Shown here piece by piece: positions 51,553 to 64,000 of a DNA stretch of 64,000 nucleotides. Source of the DNA: Heterocephalus glaber (Eukaryota; Chordata; Mammalia; Rodentia; Bathyergidae); NCBI RefSeq assembly GCF_000247695.1, contig NW_004624734.1, forward strand, positions 16,670,591 to 16,734,590, in the 5' to 3' direction. Below the pieces are notes generated by a model. That model searched no databases and was not told the DNA's origin. It saw only the letters and a program-made list of their open reading frames with translations. The translations under genes and the position numbers were made by a program. Every line of letters starts with the position of its first letter. Position 1 is the stretch's first letter.

Positions 51553-52689
51553 AAGTGCTATTTCTCAGTCTGATTTTTAGTATTTGTACTGCCGAAGGGA
51601 GCACTCTCAGTCTGTTTTTCCAAAAGCAGAAGTTGCAGAACTGGATTTCTTTTGATCAAATACGGAACTGGGTCCAGCAGCCTTAGGAAGTGGAGAAGAT
51701 AATTTGCATTGTTGTGGTTTTTCTTTCTTTCTTTTTTTCCTGACATTTTCCTGTAAGTGCCACCCAGATATTCAAATCATTTGTCTTTCTTGGTTCTGGT
51801 TGACTTGACTTAATATTTCCTTCTTCTCTTCTGATTAGGGTTAAGTAAAGGATAACAAAAAAACCTTTTTTTTTTGTCTGTCCTCCTATGATTCTATCAA
51901 CTCTCATAAGAGACATTATGAAGGGAACTTTCATAAGAAATATCTGTGATTGATTTTAATCCAATTAAAAACTTAGAATCAGAAGCTCTGGAGAGGGTAT
52001 TAGGAGATTAATCAGTATCAGGGAATATCTCTATACATTTGTTCTTGTGTTTTGCTGTGAAAACAAGATTCTTCCACTTTTTCTCCCCTGGCTTGGAACT
52101 AGATAAACCTTAATATCTCTTCAGAAGAGGGGTGTTCTTGGGTCTTTAGTCACAGCAGGAATACGTATGGGTGAATTCTTGTACTTTGAGCTTATTTTAC
52201 TACCTAATTATTCAGTCAGGCACTAGAAGTTTATCTTCAAACACAGCTTCATCAACTGTACTTACATTCCATTTTTTCCAGGAGACCAAAGCATACTAGG
52301 AAGGAAGGTATTCTTTCTTCTAACCTTCTCATGTGTCCTCCTCTAAACAAAACTCACAAAGTAGGAACTCATATGTGTTCATGACCTATTTTTTATCCCT
52401 TTGACGTCCATTATCTGTGTCTTATTAATGTACTTAATTAAATTCCCTGGACTTGAAATTTTCTTCTATCTACAAATTGGGAAGAAAAGTGAAACCTGTT
52501 TCAAAAGTCTCACAGAGGGACATTGTACAGGGTTTAGAATACAGGAGGCTCTGTGGAAATGGCCCTGTAAGAACATCCACCACTCAGAACCTACTCAGCA
52601 GTTCCATTGATCTGGAGGTCAATGAGGGCTACTGGTTTTCTAATCCCAAACCTACACTATGATGAAAACATCATGATTACCAGAACAAT
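51553..52689. other. AT-rich non-coding DNA
   Basis: No gene was seen. Open frames near 52401-52662 overlap in different phases and are not credible. Confidence 0.4.
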
Positions 52690-52935
52690 TATGATTATTT
52701 TCCTGGATTATTTTTTTCATCTTTTTAAAAAGTTAACTTTTTTGGCAATTTTAGGTTCAAAGCAAAGTAGAAAGGGCAGATTCCCCATACTCCTTTTACC
52801 TCTACCTCTAGGAGTGTATAATTTTTCCTCGCTCTCAGCATTCCCTGCTAGAGTGATACATTTGCTACAACCAACGAACCTTCACTGATGCAACATTATA
52901 ACTCAAAAACCATAGTTTACATTAGGATTCACTGC
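52690..52935 (+). mobile_element. Decayed L1M-type segment
   Basis: TTTTGGCAATTTTAGGTTCAAAGC, GATTCCCCATACTCC, ATACATTTGCTACAACCAACGAAC and ATAGTTTACATTAGGATTCAC follow the same old consensus as the segment at 6300-6835, but its earlier portion. The frame 52607-52888 overlies it. Confidence 0.45.
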
Positions 52936-53844
52936 ATGCTGTTTAATGTGGTTAATTTACTTTAAGTATATCTAATCATTCAGCCAATTAGCAATTCTTG
53001 CTTCTATTTAGCATATTTATCTTTCTCTAAACTGCAGAATTTGCTCAAAGAATGCAATGTAGGTCTGTAAAGGTATTATAATCTATTATTTATCATGATT
53101 TATCTAAAATCTATAATATTTAAATTATTTTTGTAGAGGGGATATTATTCTGCTACCCACGAGGAGCATATTCCTACCAGGCCTATGTCCTAGAATTGCA
53201 TATTTATAAAGATTATAACACCTAGGTTTCTGCCAAAATATAAAGGAATGTGTTTTCTGAACTTCACTATTCGTATTCATTCCTATGGTAAAAATGGAAG
53301 AAGGCAATTTCAATCACAATTCTGGGAATTTGCTATGGCAAAGCATTTTACATAAGTCCCCACAAAAGTTTTTCTGGACAGATGCTTGTCTTCATTCTTA
53401 AGTTATTATTAGACTTTGTGAACACTTCAAAGGCCAACTGCAATGCAATCTGCTTTAGTACAGAATTAGGAAAAACGCACATCTCTTCTGGACTTCAGAT
53501 TTTCATAGAGTTATTTTTCCAGAACAAGTCCTCTCTGGAGTCCTGAACCAGGCTGAGAACCCTGTGGACACTGAGGAACCGAGTCCTGGTCAGGACAGGG
53601 CAGATGCATGGAGAGATATTGGTCTGCATGTCTGGATCCAAACTGGCCAGGCCAAACTGCTACTTGTCAGGTAGCCTTAAGGGCTCAGGAGCTCTGGCAC
53701 TGGTCTTTTTTAGAATAAGCTCTTTTGGAGTTAGGGGTGGGAATGAAACAGAGGAAACAGAGGGTCAAGCTAAACAAGATCTATACCTTGAGTCCACAGC
53801 TGCCCTGACTTTTTTGCTTCGGCCACTCTGGTTTCTGCAGTATT
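52936..53844. other. Non-coding DNA, no gene seen
   Basis: The part from about 53520 to 53830 is richer in G+C and holds an 83-codon open frame (53604-53855), but no domain or splice-site pair supports it. Confidence 0.35.
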
Positions 53845-54180
53845 CCTCAAAGTGACAAGTTTCCTCCTGCTGCAGGGCCTCAGACATGTTCTTTTCTGTC
53901 TGCAAAGCAAGACTTTCTCTTAACTTGATTAAATGATTCTTTCCGATTCTCATTCAGATAACACTTGGTTAAGGAATCCTTATCTCCAAACTAAATCTGG
54001 TATTCTTCTATATGTCCATGGTGTGTCACAAAATATTAATGTGATTGTTGAATGAATTCTTGTTTCATCCAGAAGAGCAGAAGTTTTCATGGGAGAGGTC
54101 TTGAATCTCCTTGGACTTGTGTCACTAATACCTGGCATATATAAGATGATCAATAAATGCTTGTTGAATGAATTAAAGAA
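53845..54180 (+). mobile_element. L2 LINE 3' end
   Basis: CCTCCTGCTGCAGGGCCTCAG and, at the end, ACCTGGCATATATAAGATGATC..ATAAATGCTTGTTGAATGAA match the L2 3' region and its diagnostic terminus in plus orientation. The central part is eroded. Confidence 0.65.
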
Positions 54181-55884
54181 TATATTTTCTAGTAACATTC
54201 AAAGCAAAAAATATATAAATCATCAAATACTTATACTTACCCTTCAAGTATATAAAATTTGATGTGATTCAGTAGCCCTTGGAAATATGATAAATTTTGA
54301 TATGTTATGAAATGAAATGAAAATGAATTTGATTCTACTATGGAAAAGTGACTTTAATCATGATTACCAAATGTTTTCCACTTCTGATAAATTAATAATG
54401 ATAGAATCATTTTAAGCAGTTGTATTTTTTCTTTTCACTGTAAAAGTTTAGTTAAGTGGCTTTTCAGATAGCAGCTTCCCCTTTTGCCTTCTGTTTATCA
54501 TCTCAAAAAAGCAGACTAAAGTACAAATAAGTGGTGAAAGCTGATTGGATTTACATGAAGAATGAGGAAAAAAAGTTAACAAAAATTCTAAATCCTTTGC
54601 ATTTTAGCTACAAACTGAGCAATGACAGATTAATTCTTGGTATTGGCTCATGTGGTACATGTATTGAGGCAAGAGGCATGCCCTTCTAGAAAAAATGCTC
54701 TGTTCCTGACATCACAGTGATGCAATAGAGAATGATTTTTTAAAAAAACATAGCCATTGGTTACTTTCAGATATTGTTTTGGCTCACGTTAGTGAACTGT
54801 TCCACATATAAGCAAGATCAAGGAGCATGTCTTTTGATTTTGCTCTACAGATAGGTTACCTAGATCTCTTTATGATAGACATGTCCAATTCTAATCTATT
54901 TCCACTGATTCTTTTCAGTGTTAGGTCTCATTTCAGTTTTATCATCCAACTCTCGCAATACTGTTCATTTATTATATAGCCAACGTTGTATAATGCATTT
55001 GCTGTTAAGGTGAGCTCCCCTCAAAATATTTGTAAATGACTTGTAATTTTAAACGACTAATATAATATAATATAATTTTAAAAAGCACTTTCCCATTGTC
55101 TTATGGTTTCTCCAGTTTCAAAGGGCACATGCTCCTCATAAGACACCAATAGCTAGACTTCTACAGATCAAAGTATCTAGGTTATGATAAGAGGCTTATA
55201 GTCTCAATACGATCCTAGGGTTAGAAATTTACATAAATTCATATCTAGCTGATCTCATGATTTTCAAAGAAATCTCTAAGGATTGAAACTTGAAATGCAT
55301 ATACTTTTTTTCTAGGCCAGGTGAGAAAGGAAAACATTCTTAATTATTTCATGCCCATATAGTGGTGTACAGTATAATTAACTTTGATATGTGTTTCACA
55401 CTCAATTAGAGGGTATTTTAGCACCAAGATAATTGGACCCAGCAGCACCTAGAAAGTGTAATCAAACAAGTTTATCATCATATATTATTATTCTATGATC
55501 CTCTGCATATTTTTAATACTGTGCATTAAAAAAATAGTCAGGACATCAGGGGAAATGTTGTTCATTATTGAAACTTTATTAAGACCTAAATGTAGTCCAG
55601 GATAGTCCTGTTTATTTAAAGATACATAACCTTTGCCATGGTTTCCTGGTTCTTTTGATACTTTTACTAATGATTTCCTCACTGCTGTTTCTAAGAATGA
55701 TGATACCCATGCACTTGCCTGGGTAGTTAGTATTTTCTTGGTAATGGAAATTATCTGGTAGCTTTCTTCTTTATGCTACCAAGGGACCCAGTACAAAACT
55801 GGAGTTGGGCATATCATGCACATACTCTGATTTCCAGACACCATCAACTGCAGGCTCGAAGAACTCAACTAGAGTTTTGAATGC
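54181..55884. other. AT-rich non-coding DNA
   Basis: No gene was recognised. A short TATAA-type repeat lies at about 55059-55076. Confidence 0.4.
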
Positions 55885-55998
55885 AGACTGGGAGCTTGTC
55901 AGAAATGAGGATTCTCAGACTTCAGTCAAGGCCTATTGTCTCTGCATTTTAATAAGATATCCAAATGATGCCTATAAACATTAAAGTTTGAAAAACCT
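55885..55998 (+). mobile_element. MER20/MER5B-like hAT remnant
   Basis: GACTGGGAGCTTGTCAGAAATG, CTCTGCATTTTAATAAGATA and TTAAAGTTTGAAAAACC reproduce the order and right terminus (..AGTTTGAGAACCACTG) of small hAT elements in plus orientation. Confidence 0.6.
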
Positions 55999-57461
55999 GC
56001 ATATAATTAGAGTAAAAATAATTCTAGGACAACACCCATAGATTATTTGTCTTCCTAGTCTCATACAGCAGAATGCGTGACGATATATATGAAAAGAAAG
56101 TAAGGAGAAATGAGGAAAGGAAAGTAGGCTATGTAACTGGTAGTTATTGTTCAAATGCTTTGAAAAGCATGGAAGAGCCACGAGCCTTCAGACACTTTTG
56201 GGGACAATTGGTCTCGGAGTCACTCCCCTTATCTTGATCCTCATTCTTTCTGGTGCCCATATTTTCAACTAGCTGTTGACTCAAAGTTGCATTAGATCTT
56301 AAATGCAGCCTTGAGTGGCACCATGCGAATCCTGCCCCTCCACGATCAGCTCTGTAGTAACATAACTCACTTCATAAGTCATAAGGACAAAGCCATAGAA
56401 ACCATTTTTCTTTACAATTATTTCAAGAAACGGCAGCAATGTTCTTAACTAATCTTGTTTAGACAAATAATTTTTCATCTTCTTTGGACTTTTGTGCACC
56501 TGATTTGAGTAACAAATCAGAAGAAAGTTCTAGCAACAAAGACCTGAATGCAAAAATCTGAACTCCTTATAGCCATGAGTTTTATACAAGGCAGACACAT
56601 CTCTGTCTTGAAAATCCTGGATTTGCTCATATCAGCAAGTAAGACTTTTTCTTCTACAATATGATTTTAGCAATTGTACAATCACTTATAATTACATTAG
56701 AACATTTGCTAGTTAGGCAAATTTTAATACTACATTGTGGCCCAATTTTAAAATATGCACTGAGCCAACTAAAAATATAATAATGCTGAGATTAAAGTTA
56801 GTAGAAACTGAGATATTAATTGTTCAAAATTTAGTGTCTTAGCTCATTTTGTATTTTTGAGGGTTTTCTTAAAATTAGGAATCTACTGAGTGATAGACAA
56901 TTTACTCAAACACACCCATAAGAGTGAGAGAGAGAGAGTCACTATCATTGAGAAAATAACAATGTAAGAACAAAGTATGGGTATAAATTGAAAAACTGGT
57001 AGATAATATGTGTCGTGAGAGGATTTTAAACATCAGCAAAGAATCAATGCCAGCAGCTGCATTGGTATGTGAAGGATTAATACAGGGAGAAGAATAGAGC
57101 CCCAAGGCTTTTAAGATGAATACCATCATGCTTTCTCTGGAAACTAGATGGAAGATTTGCTGTAGTCATTTCACACTGAAAAAGTTATTGAGTAATACAT
57201 GTAAGAAAAAGCAATTTCTGAGAAGCTAAACTCGCTGCTTTAACTATATTCCATCTGTGGACACTGGAGATATACCTACTGTTAGAAGACAGGAAAAACA
57301 AAGCGAAAGAATATTTGCAGTATAGTTTAATAGATTCATCTATCCTTGTGTTCGTAGTGACTGGAAAAAAAGCAGAAAAGGTATGTTGAGAATTTTATCA
57401 ATCTCAAAATGTAACAAAATCTACTTTAGAAAAACCTTTTCTTCTCTATGACAATCAAGAC
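55999..57461. other. AT-rich non-coding DNA
   Basis: No gene was seen. A short (GA)n run lies at about 56925-56938. Confidence 0.4.
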
Positions 57462-57530
57462 TTGTGTGTTTGTGAGTGTGTGTGTGTGCATGTATGTGTG
57501 TGTGTGTACGTGTGAATGCATGCTTGTGTC
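57462..57530 (+). repeat. Interrupted (TG)n microsatellite
   Basis: TG-rich sequence is interrupted by GCATG and TACG variants. The 77-codon open frame starting at 57448 derives from it. Confidence 0.85.
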
Positions 57531-58003
57531 CACATTTCATATAAAGTCTAAATATCCTTATGGTTGGAATTTTTATTTGTCAGTGGGTTTAGACTCATGT
57601 AGATACATTTTTAGTACATTTATTACTCTCTCTTTAGTAGCCACAGAAGTAGTACTTGGAAAATTCCCATTAATGTCTTAAGTGGAAAGAAAAGTAGTAA
57701 ACAAATTCATCATTATTTTTCCCCCAGCTCTAACTTTACTGGAAAGCACCATGGTGGCTTTCAAGCCTTCAAGTTTTATTTTCAGTAACATATTCCATTT
57801 TTCAACAGAAGAAGAATAAGAAAGATAAAAAATAAGATAAGACAGAAAAGACGTCTAAGGGCTTGGACTTTGGACCTCATAGACATTTCCACCAGGAGAA
57901 ATCAAAAGTTTTAAATATTGATCTTCAGTATCAAACTTCTAACTATTGATCTCAATTGCCCTGGTGCGAGCTTGCAATTATATTATCCTGGCCATATTTT
58001 GGC
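57531..58003. other. AT-rich flank of the YBX1 retrocopy
   Basis: No gene was recognised. The sequence ends at the target-site duplication of the retrocopy. Confidence 0.4.
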
Positions 58004-58018
58004 CAGAATTTTATATTC
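58004..58018. repeat. Target-site duplication, poly(A)-side copy
   Basis: CAGAATTTTATATTC occurs here and again, perfectly, at 59511-59525. The pair brackets the retrocopy exactly, with the poly(A) tail directly next to this copy. Fifteen bases is a typical length for L1-mediated retroposition. Confidence 0.95.
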
Positions 58019-59510
58019 CTTTTTCTTTTTTCTTTTCTTTTTTTTTTTACAAATTATTTAAGACCTTTATTAACAAGTGCTTGCAGTTTGTTGAGTTTTT
58101 TGAAAAACTCAAGTTGTAAACTTTTATTACAAATTAAAAATGAAGTTCTTAAAAATCTCAACTTGACCAGATATGAAACGATTTAAAAACCTGTGAAGGT
58201 GTATTGAGAAAAACCAGGCTTTTTAAAAAAAACACGTTTGTCATTACCAAAAAGAGACGTCTTTAGGTAAAAATAATAAAAACCCCATGCTGCACAGATA
58301 ATGTAGATAGTTCTAGTTATCTGGTCAATGGGCAAAAAGCAAGCACTGAAGGTCTTCAGTTCCCAATCTTTTGTTTATTTCTTATTGCTGGAATTTCATA
58401 TTCGTTTCTTCTTGCTGGATGACCAAACCGGATGACGGTAGCGATGTTAAGCAGGCATTTACTCAGCCCCGCCCTGCTCAGCCTCGGGAGCGGAGGAATT
58501 CTCAGGGGGTGGATTGGCTGCTTTTGTCTCTTTGCCATCTTGTAGTTTAGGGTTCTCTGGGTGTCTGCGTCGGTAATGGAAGTTGTGGCGGTTCCCACGT
58601 TGAGGTGGCTGCTGACCTTGGGTCTCATCTCCTTGATTTTCCTTATCCTCTTCATTGCCGTCCTCTCTAGGCCGTCTTTGGCGAGGGCCCCTGCGAAGTC
58701 GCGGTCTACAACCTCGATGCATATTCTGTCTCGCTCGTCTACCTTGCTCTCCTGCACCCTGGTTGTCAGCACCCCCATCACTTCTTCCTGCACGGGAGGG
58801 TTGGAATACTGTGGTCGACGCCCGCCCCTAGCGTCTCCGCATGTAGTAAGGTGGGAACCTTCGCCTGCCTGCGGTGCGGTAGGGCCGGGGTTGTTGGGCC
58901 TGGCCTTCGGGAGCGCTCTCCGATCCCTCCTTCTTTTCCCCACTCTCACTATTCTGGCAATTCTGCTGTAATTGCGTGGAGGACCCCTCCGACGTGGATA
59001 GCGGCCCTAATGCTTACGGTCTGCTGCGTATTTCCTGCCTTGAACTGGAGATCCACCAGGGCCTGTACCGTTTGCTGCCTGCGCGCCCTTTGCTCCTTCA
59101 ACATCAGACTCCACAGTCCCTCCATCTCCTACTCTGCGAAGGTACTTCCTGGGGTTATTCTCCTTCACGGAGTCTGGTGTACAAATACATCTTCCTTGGT
59201 GTCAGTCCCGTTGATGAAACCTTATCCGTTTCTTAAATTGAACCATTTTACTATTCCCAAAACCTTCCTTGCGATGATCTTCTTATGCCTCCGATGTGAG
59301 GCCGCCCGGGCTGCCGCCCTGGTGCAGGGCTTGGTATGTGCAGTGCTGAGGGCGGGGGCGGCCCGGGCAGCTGCTGGGTCTCGGCCTCGCTGCTCAAGGC
59401 TGTGGTAGCTGCGGCTCCTCCGGGGTGCGTTGGGAACTAGGCTGCCGGGGCGGTGGGGCTGGCTCAGGGCTCTCTCGGGTCCTCTCTCCACTCCCGCTAC
59501 CAATCGAACT
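58019..59510 (-). pseudogene. YBX1: YBX1 processed pseudogene
   Basis: This is an intronless copy of YBX1 mRNA (Y-box protein 1, a cold-shock-domain protein that binds nucleic acids). On the minus strand, 5' UTR begins near 59510, followed by Ala/Pro-rich N-terminus, start of the cold-shock domain (VKWFN, near 59235-59250), the basic/acidic C-terminal domain ([24 protein letters not shown]), the native stop at 58459-58461, the 3' UTR, an AATAAA signal (58066-58071) and an A-rich tail (58019-58049). The start codon is TTG (59395-59397). TAA at 59222-59224 replaces the Tyr codon of NGYGF in RNP1, and indels shift the frame. It cannot encode YB-1. Neighbouring plus-strand frames are antisense artefacts. 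A transcribed non-coding role is possible but not shown. Confidence 0.97.
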
Positions 59511-59525
59511 CAGAATTTTATATTC
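59511..59525. repeat. Target-site duplication, 5'-end copy
   Basis: This is the perfect partner of 58004-58018. Read on the minus strand, the site is preceded by TCATT, so the inferred nick TT/GAATA is a variant of the L1 endonuclease preference TT/AAAA. Confidence 0.95.
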
Positions 59526-61439
59526 AATGAGCTCCTTAATGTAGGACAGTGCTAAAAGGCTATTGAACATCTCCATTTCCTAGAGAAAACAGCAGAGTTT
59601 CCTGGGTATGGTTCCTCTGCAACTATTGAAAGTTTTGCAGCTGAGTTTGAAAAGCCTTTGGAGGACTTTTGCCTTTGGCTCTGCTTTTTTGCTCTAGTTT
59701 TGAGTTCCTAGATTTGTAAATAGCCAGAGTCAATTTAAAACACAAAACACTGGACCAACATAAACTCATGTTCGTAGAATATCAACACATTCATTATAAT
59801 CTACAATTTCTCAGGCTCTGATGTTTCCACTTCCTCTCTGAATGACGGAAGGCAAAGACTTCGTGCTTCTAGCCTTCTGAGATACTATCTGTGGCATCAG
59901 TTATATGAATCCATGTACACATACAGAATCCAGAGAAGCAGATTTAATTTTAGAACCCGTGAAAATATAAAATTTTGAGCTTGACTCTGTGAATGGGCCT
60001 GCACGCTTTTAATCCTTGAAATATTTCACTCTGTTTGCGCATTCATGCTGAGGTAGGGTTTATCAGTAATATGTTCTAGAATAAAATACTTACAGTTGAA
60101 AATATCCTAGTAGCACAGGTACTTATCTGAGTGATTATGGTTAAACATAAATAGGGAAACATTTTTAAAAATTACATGACAAGTAGAGTCTCTGGGCTTT
60201 TTTTTTTCAGCTCATGTGTAGACTAAATATGACATGTTTTGACATTTGGGGACTTGCTCTTCAAAAGTCTCATTGTTCCCAAAGCAAGAGTCTTGGTGAG
60301 TCTATCATTTGAATTACAGCTGTTTAAATAAAGTGAACTCAGACAAGTGACCTGAGGAGCATTGGCACTTGAGAGCTTGCTTCCTCTAAGATAAAAGTTT
60401 CATTTTTAAAATGGTGGAAAAGGACACCAGGAATATTTCCCAACAAAGGGAACTGAAGAGAAGAAGTAATTATGTTGAGCGGGTCAGATTGAACACAGGC
60501 TCCTACATAAAATGCTTCTAAAGCATTTTCTTTCTCTGCTTGTATCCTCTAATATGCTCACCTTATTCTAGCAGAGGCTCTGCTTGTAAACTTGGAAAAT
60601 CATTCATTAAATTACTGTGAAAACAGCCTCTTCCTCTTGTGTAACCACCGACTCATTTAGATTTTTACCAACAAGGAAAATATTGACACTTTACTTCAGG
60701 TACTTCCAGTTTAAATCTGTGAAGATATTTTGCTTTAACTACAGAGTTTTTAATTTTTGCGTTAATACCTTCTGAATGAACAGCCCAACAAATGCACTTT
60801 TGAATGCTATTGTACACAATTTTATTAATGCTTAAATATAAACATAAATGAAAGCAGGGAGTGTGCTCTGCAACTTTCATTTTTGTGTTTATAATTGTCT
60901 ATGTTTGACATGAGCAAGTCAGCTATCTTCTGAGGGTCCACAGATTACTAACACCCTGCATAGCTCTCCAAGTTTATTCTTTTCCAATTTTAGGGGTTCA
61001 AACAGATCCTAGGAAGAGGTCTGAAGGAGGTAAATTTTCGGGTGTGTCTTTATTACGCTTTACCTAAACATCGGAATCCAGAGTGTCACAGGAGTGTTGC
61101 ACTCTAGGAAGGATGAGGCTGTCGCTCAATTTGCAGAGGTGGTTTAGATATAGTGACAAGCATCATCTCGTTCACTGTTGGTAGGAATGTTTGTTAATAT
61201 GGCTATTCCCAAATGTAAATGGAAACCAAGAGTCCTCAAATATTTCCATAACTTTCATCCAGTTATCCTACTTCCACCAGCATATTTTCAGAAAATGTTC
61301 GAAGTTCAGAGAATTATTTATTTGATTGTATGAAGAGCATGACAATGAACCTGATAATAATGAGAACAAATTTTATTAGGAATTTATTATGAGTTATGAA
61401 AAGCTTCTGACATGCCTCAGTTTCATCTTCCCAGCAGTA
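59526..61439. other. AT-rich non-coding DNA
   Basis: No gene was recognised. The segment at about 61160-61300 weakly resembles an L1 3' region but is too decayed to call. Confidence 0.4.
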
Positions 61440-61560
61440 TCTAAATTATTTGTTCTTTCTATACTAACTTTAACAATGGGGCAAAAGAGAATTATGAGAG
61501 TTAAAACACCAAGTTTAAATTAAGTCAGGATGGGAGCTAAGAGGGCTAGATTGCATCACA
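61440..61560 (-). mobile_element. MIR-like fragment
   Basis: TTTAACAATGGGGCAAAAGAG and AAATTAAGTCAGGATGGGAGC resemble reversed MIR (..TTTACAGATGAGGAAACTG..GGTCACACAGC..). Low identity. Confidence 0.35.
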
Positions 61561-62221
61561 CATGTCTAAAGCCCTTGTGCAGGGCACAAACTATAAAATA
61601 GCACGTGGAAGCCCTTGGCCAACTAGTTCTCACATCCTAACTATCATCAAGCTGACTTTTCAGGAGCATTCACCACCACATTTAACCAAGACATCCTCTG
61701 CATTGCCTTCATTAGATACTACTTTAGATCTCTTAGAAATAATTGAGTTCTGTATGACAGCACATTCTGGAAAAAATAGAGAAGAGAGAAATGAGACACC
61801 AGCACATTATTCTCTTCGGTACATTTTTTTTAGGGTTCTATTTCCTGGTCATCTTGTGGTTGGTAGTGTTCTGTGTCTAGTTTTATCAAACCGGTTGGTT
61901 GGAAGTGGATGAATTATGTTTCTCCTTTGGGATAGAGTATTTAATTGCCACATGAGATCCTTGAAAGTATTTTCTTTTGCACCAGCTAACTACAGTTTTC
62001 CAGACTGCAGCTGCTCTGTCAGTCTTGGTCCCAGTGTGAAGATGACAATGATGTTGAACAGAACTCTCGTCCATGCATATGTGGAAGAAGTAAACCTTGT
62101 TCACTTGCTCTATTGAGATTTTGGATTGTTCGTGCCACAGTATTACTAGGCTACCCATTGGAACAAGCCAACGACATTCTATATCACTTTCTCCTATTAT
62201 GGTTCTAACCAAATATGTATG
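61561..62221. other. Non-coding DNA, no gene seen
   Basis: Three open frames (61562-61912 plus, 61886-62212 minus, 61916-62116 plus) lie here. The last two overlap on opposite strands and none shows a recognisable domain. Confidence 0.35.
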
Positions 62222-62320
62222 AGACTCTGATTTCTTGTATATAAAATTGGGCCATTAATGTATTCTTATAAGTTAGAGATGGAGATCAAATGAAATAAAG
62301 TGCTACACAGGTAGAGGTTA
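62222..62320 (+). mobile_element. MIR-like right half
   Basis: GTATATAAAATTGGGCCATTAATG, TTATAAGTTAGAGATGGAGATC and AAATGAAATAAAGTGCTACAC follow the MIR right half (..TGTAAAATGGGG..GAGGATTAAATGA..AAGTGCTTA..). Confidence 0.5.
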
Positions 62321-62924
62321 GTTCTGTTTGAAATCCTTTGTTTCTTTGGAGTTTTCTGGAATTGTATTCAACTGTAATCCCATTTAAGGATAGCTTGGGG
62401 GTAGTTTTGCAGTTATTTAAGGATTATAGCTGTATTAAAGACCTAAAGGTAGTTTTTGTCTTTTCTGACATTGAACACAATGACATGTTACTTTCCTTTT
62501 ATACAATGTTAGTCTCTTGTGTCACAATAACTAGCAAGACAGGATCTACTGTCCAGAAAATACCTCAGAAAATAGTAGACTATTGTGAACCAGGGATAGC
62601 TTGCTGAACATTTAACAGTTCTCTAATGGCAATAACTTACTGTCAATCAAATCACAGTTACATAATCACACTCCAAAGAAAACATATTTTAATGCAAAAA
62701 ATATTTTATAATTTTATTCAGAAGATTAATCAGTCAGCTGTGGGTGCGTTTTGCATCTGATCTGTTATTGGTGGCCGCATGAAGAACTTACCCTATTTAG
62801 AAATAGGAAACAATTAAACTTTTCAGAAAACATTCTGCCTGGGATGTTTTTATATTCTGTGGTATTGCAGATGATTACAAAAATAAGTTGTTTTTAAAAG
62901 AAAATTCAATTCAACATATATTGT
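62321..62924. other. AT-rich non-coding DNA
   Basis: No gene was recognised. The open frame 62338-62607 is featureless. Confidence 0.4.
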
Positions 62925-63075
62925 TTAAATATTGAGTATGAACTATAGCCTTTACCAGGTACAAAAGACTGTGTAATAGAAGACAAAATGAAACAAACAC
63001 ACAAACAAACAACAGATAAAATCTTTGCTTTCAGGGAGATTACCTGATATTTATAGATACTTCTTTAAGTAATAT
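62925..63075 (+). mobile_element. Ancient mammalian interspersed repeat, family uncertain
   Basis: TTGAGTATGAACTATAGCC, TACCAGGTACAAAAG and AGATAAAATCTTTGCTTTCAGGGAG match the same old consensus seen at 14455 and 40375. A short CAAA-rich simple stretch lies inside it. Confidence 0.4.
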
Positions 63076-64000
63076 TTGAAATACATATTTGAATTGTATA
63101 TTTTAAAACACTTGACATTGGCATTATATCAGTTACAGATACTCATAGAATCATTCTACTTACTTAGCCTTATTCTGATTACAATATATCCTGCCATGTT
63201 ATTGGGGTAAGTAGTTGGTAGGATTTTGAAAAGTCCTAATTTTTAAATATATTGTGAATATACCCTGACTTGTTTCACATGGGGATTACATATCTTAAAC
63301 TGAGCTTCTGTTTTAGAATATGACAGTAGATGATATTTATTTCAAAGAAATGATGCATTGATTTGTGTAGGATAAAAATTAATATAATTCATTTTTCCTG
63401 AGCTGCTAGGAAGCTAAAATTCAAAAGTGAAGTGTATGATAATATTACTTCTGTCATCCCCTGTGGCTGAACATTTACATCATTCTTCAGTTTATTACTT
63501 TAATTTCCTGTTTTATTCTAATGAGAATTGTCTTGTTGAATATACCTTTTGGTACATACCATCTCTAAACTATTTTGCAGTAAGAAGAGTTATAAGAAAA
63601 TAAATACAATAAAGATACAATGACACATACAATGTATTTTGCTCTTAAGTAGTTTTTATGTTGGTTGTTAACATCTACATGAGCTTTTGATATATTTAAC
63701 TCACTGTGTGGTTTAATATCCCTTTACCTCAAATGTCATAGCATCCAGAAAACTTTTAATACCTGATCACCTTGTGAAATAAATACATGAAGTCACCGAT
63801 AGGCAGCTTAGGCAAAAGTAAGCCAGAGACAAAAATTAATTCCTAAAATGCCACTTTCTCTTTCAATGAGAGAAATAAAAAGGACCACAGATTCATTAGT
63901 AATTGATTTAAAGTGACCCACGGTCATTTCACAAGAAAGATGAAAGAAAGTCTCTCAGTTTTGGATTTATAGCTCTCTTCTTCTAACTCAAAGGAAAGGC
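63076..64000. other. AT-rich non-coding DNA to window end
   Basis: No gene, RNA gene or assignable repeat was recognised. Confidence 0.45.

Overview
This window reads as vertebrate nuclear DNA, most likely from a rodent outside the mouse/rat group. Three observations support this. It is mostly AT-rich non-coding DNA with a GC-rich CpG island at the left edge. It carries mammalian repeats (MIR, L2, MER5A-like hAT elements, MaLR LTRs, old L1). Its few SINEs are of rodent type: two ID elements (13668-13755 and 24293-24372), one B1/7SL-type element (31140-31252), and an ID joined to a B1-like unit (45776-45985). Joined ID/B1 SINEs are known from squirrel, dormouse, beaver and related lineages rather than from mouse or rat. 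The species cannot be fixed by eye. No bacterial-type operon, CRISPR array or intact multi-gene system was seen.

Layout. Positions 1 to about 4330 are a broad CpG island with at least three GC-rich peaks. It looks like the promoter and 5' exon region of a regulated gene. Good donor-like splice sites on the minus strand at 214/213, 3476/3475 and 3497/3496 suggest transcripts leaving the window to the left, but no coding exon could be recognised and the gene is not named. From about 4330 to 58000 the window is a gene-poor, SINE-poor, AT-rich stretch, either upstream intergenic DNA or a long intron. It holds decayed repeats: two old L1-type segments, L2 and MIR fragments, hAT-type DNA transposon remnants, five MaLR-type LTRs (one with attached internal sequence), microsatellites and a long polypurine tract.

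The only protein-gene-derived locus identified with confidence is a processed pseudogene of YBX1 (Y-box binding protein 1) on the minus strand at 58019-59510. It includes 5' UTR, coding region, 3' UTR, polyadenylation signal and poly(A) tail, and is flanked by a perfect 15-bp target-site duplication. It has lost its start codon and has a stop inside the cold-shock RNP1 motif, so it cannot make YB-1. The rest of the window to 64000 is AT-rich DNA with a few MIR-like fragments.

Two points merit a second look. A MIR element appears to be split by a MaLR provirus that kept its 3' LTR and internal region but shows no 5' LTR (32507-34955). A 96-codon open frame at 11749-12039 has ordinary-looking codon use and matches nothing recognised here. 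No previously undescribed biological system could be demonstrated. Repeat family names come from remembered consensus sequences, not from a database search.
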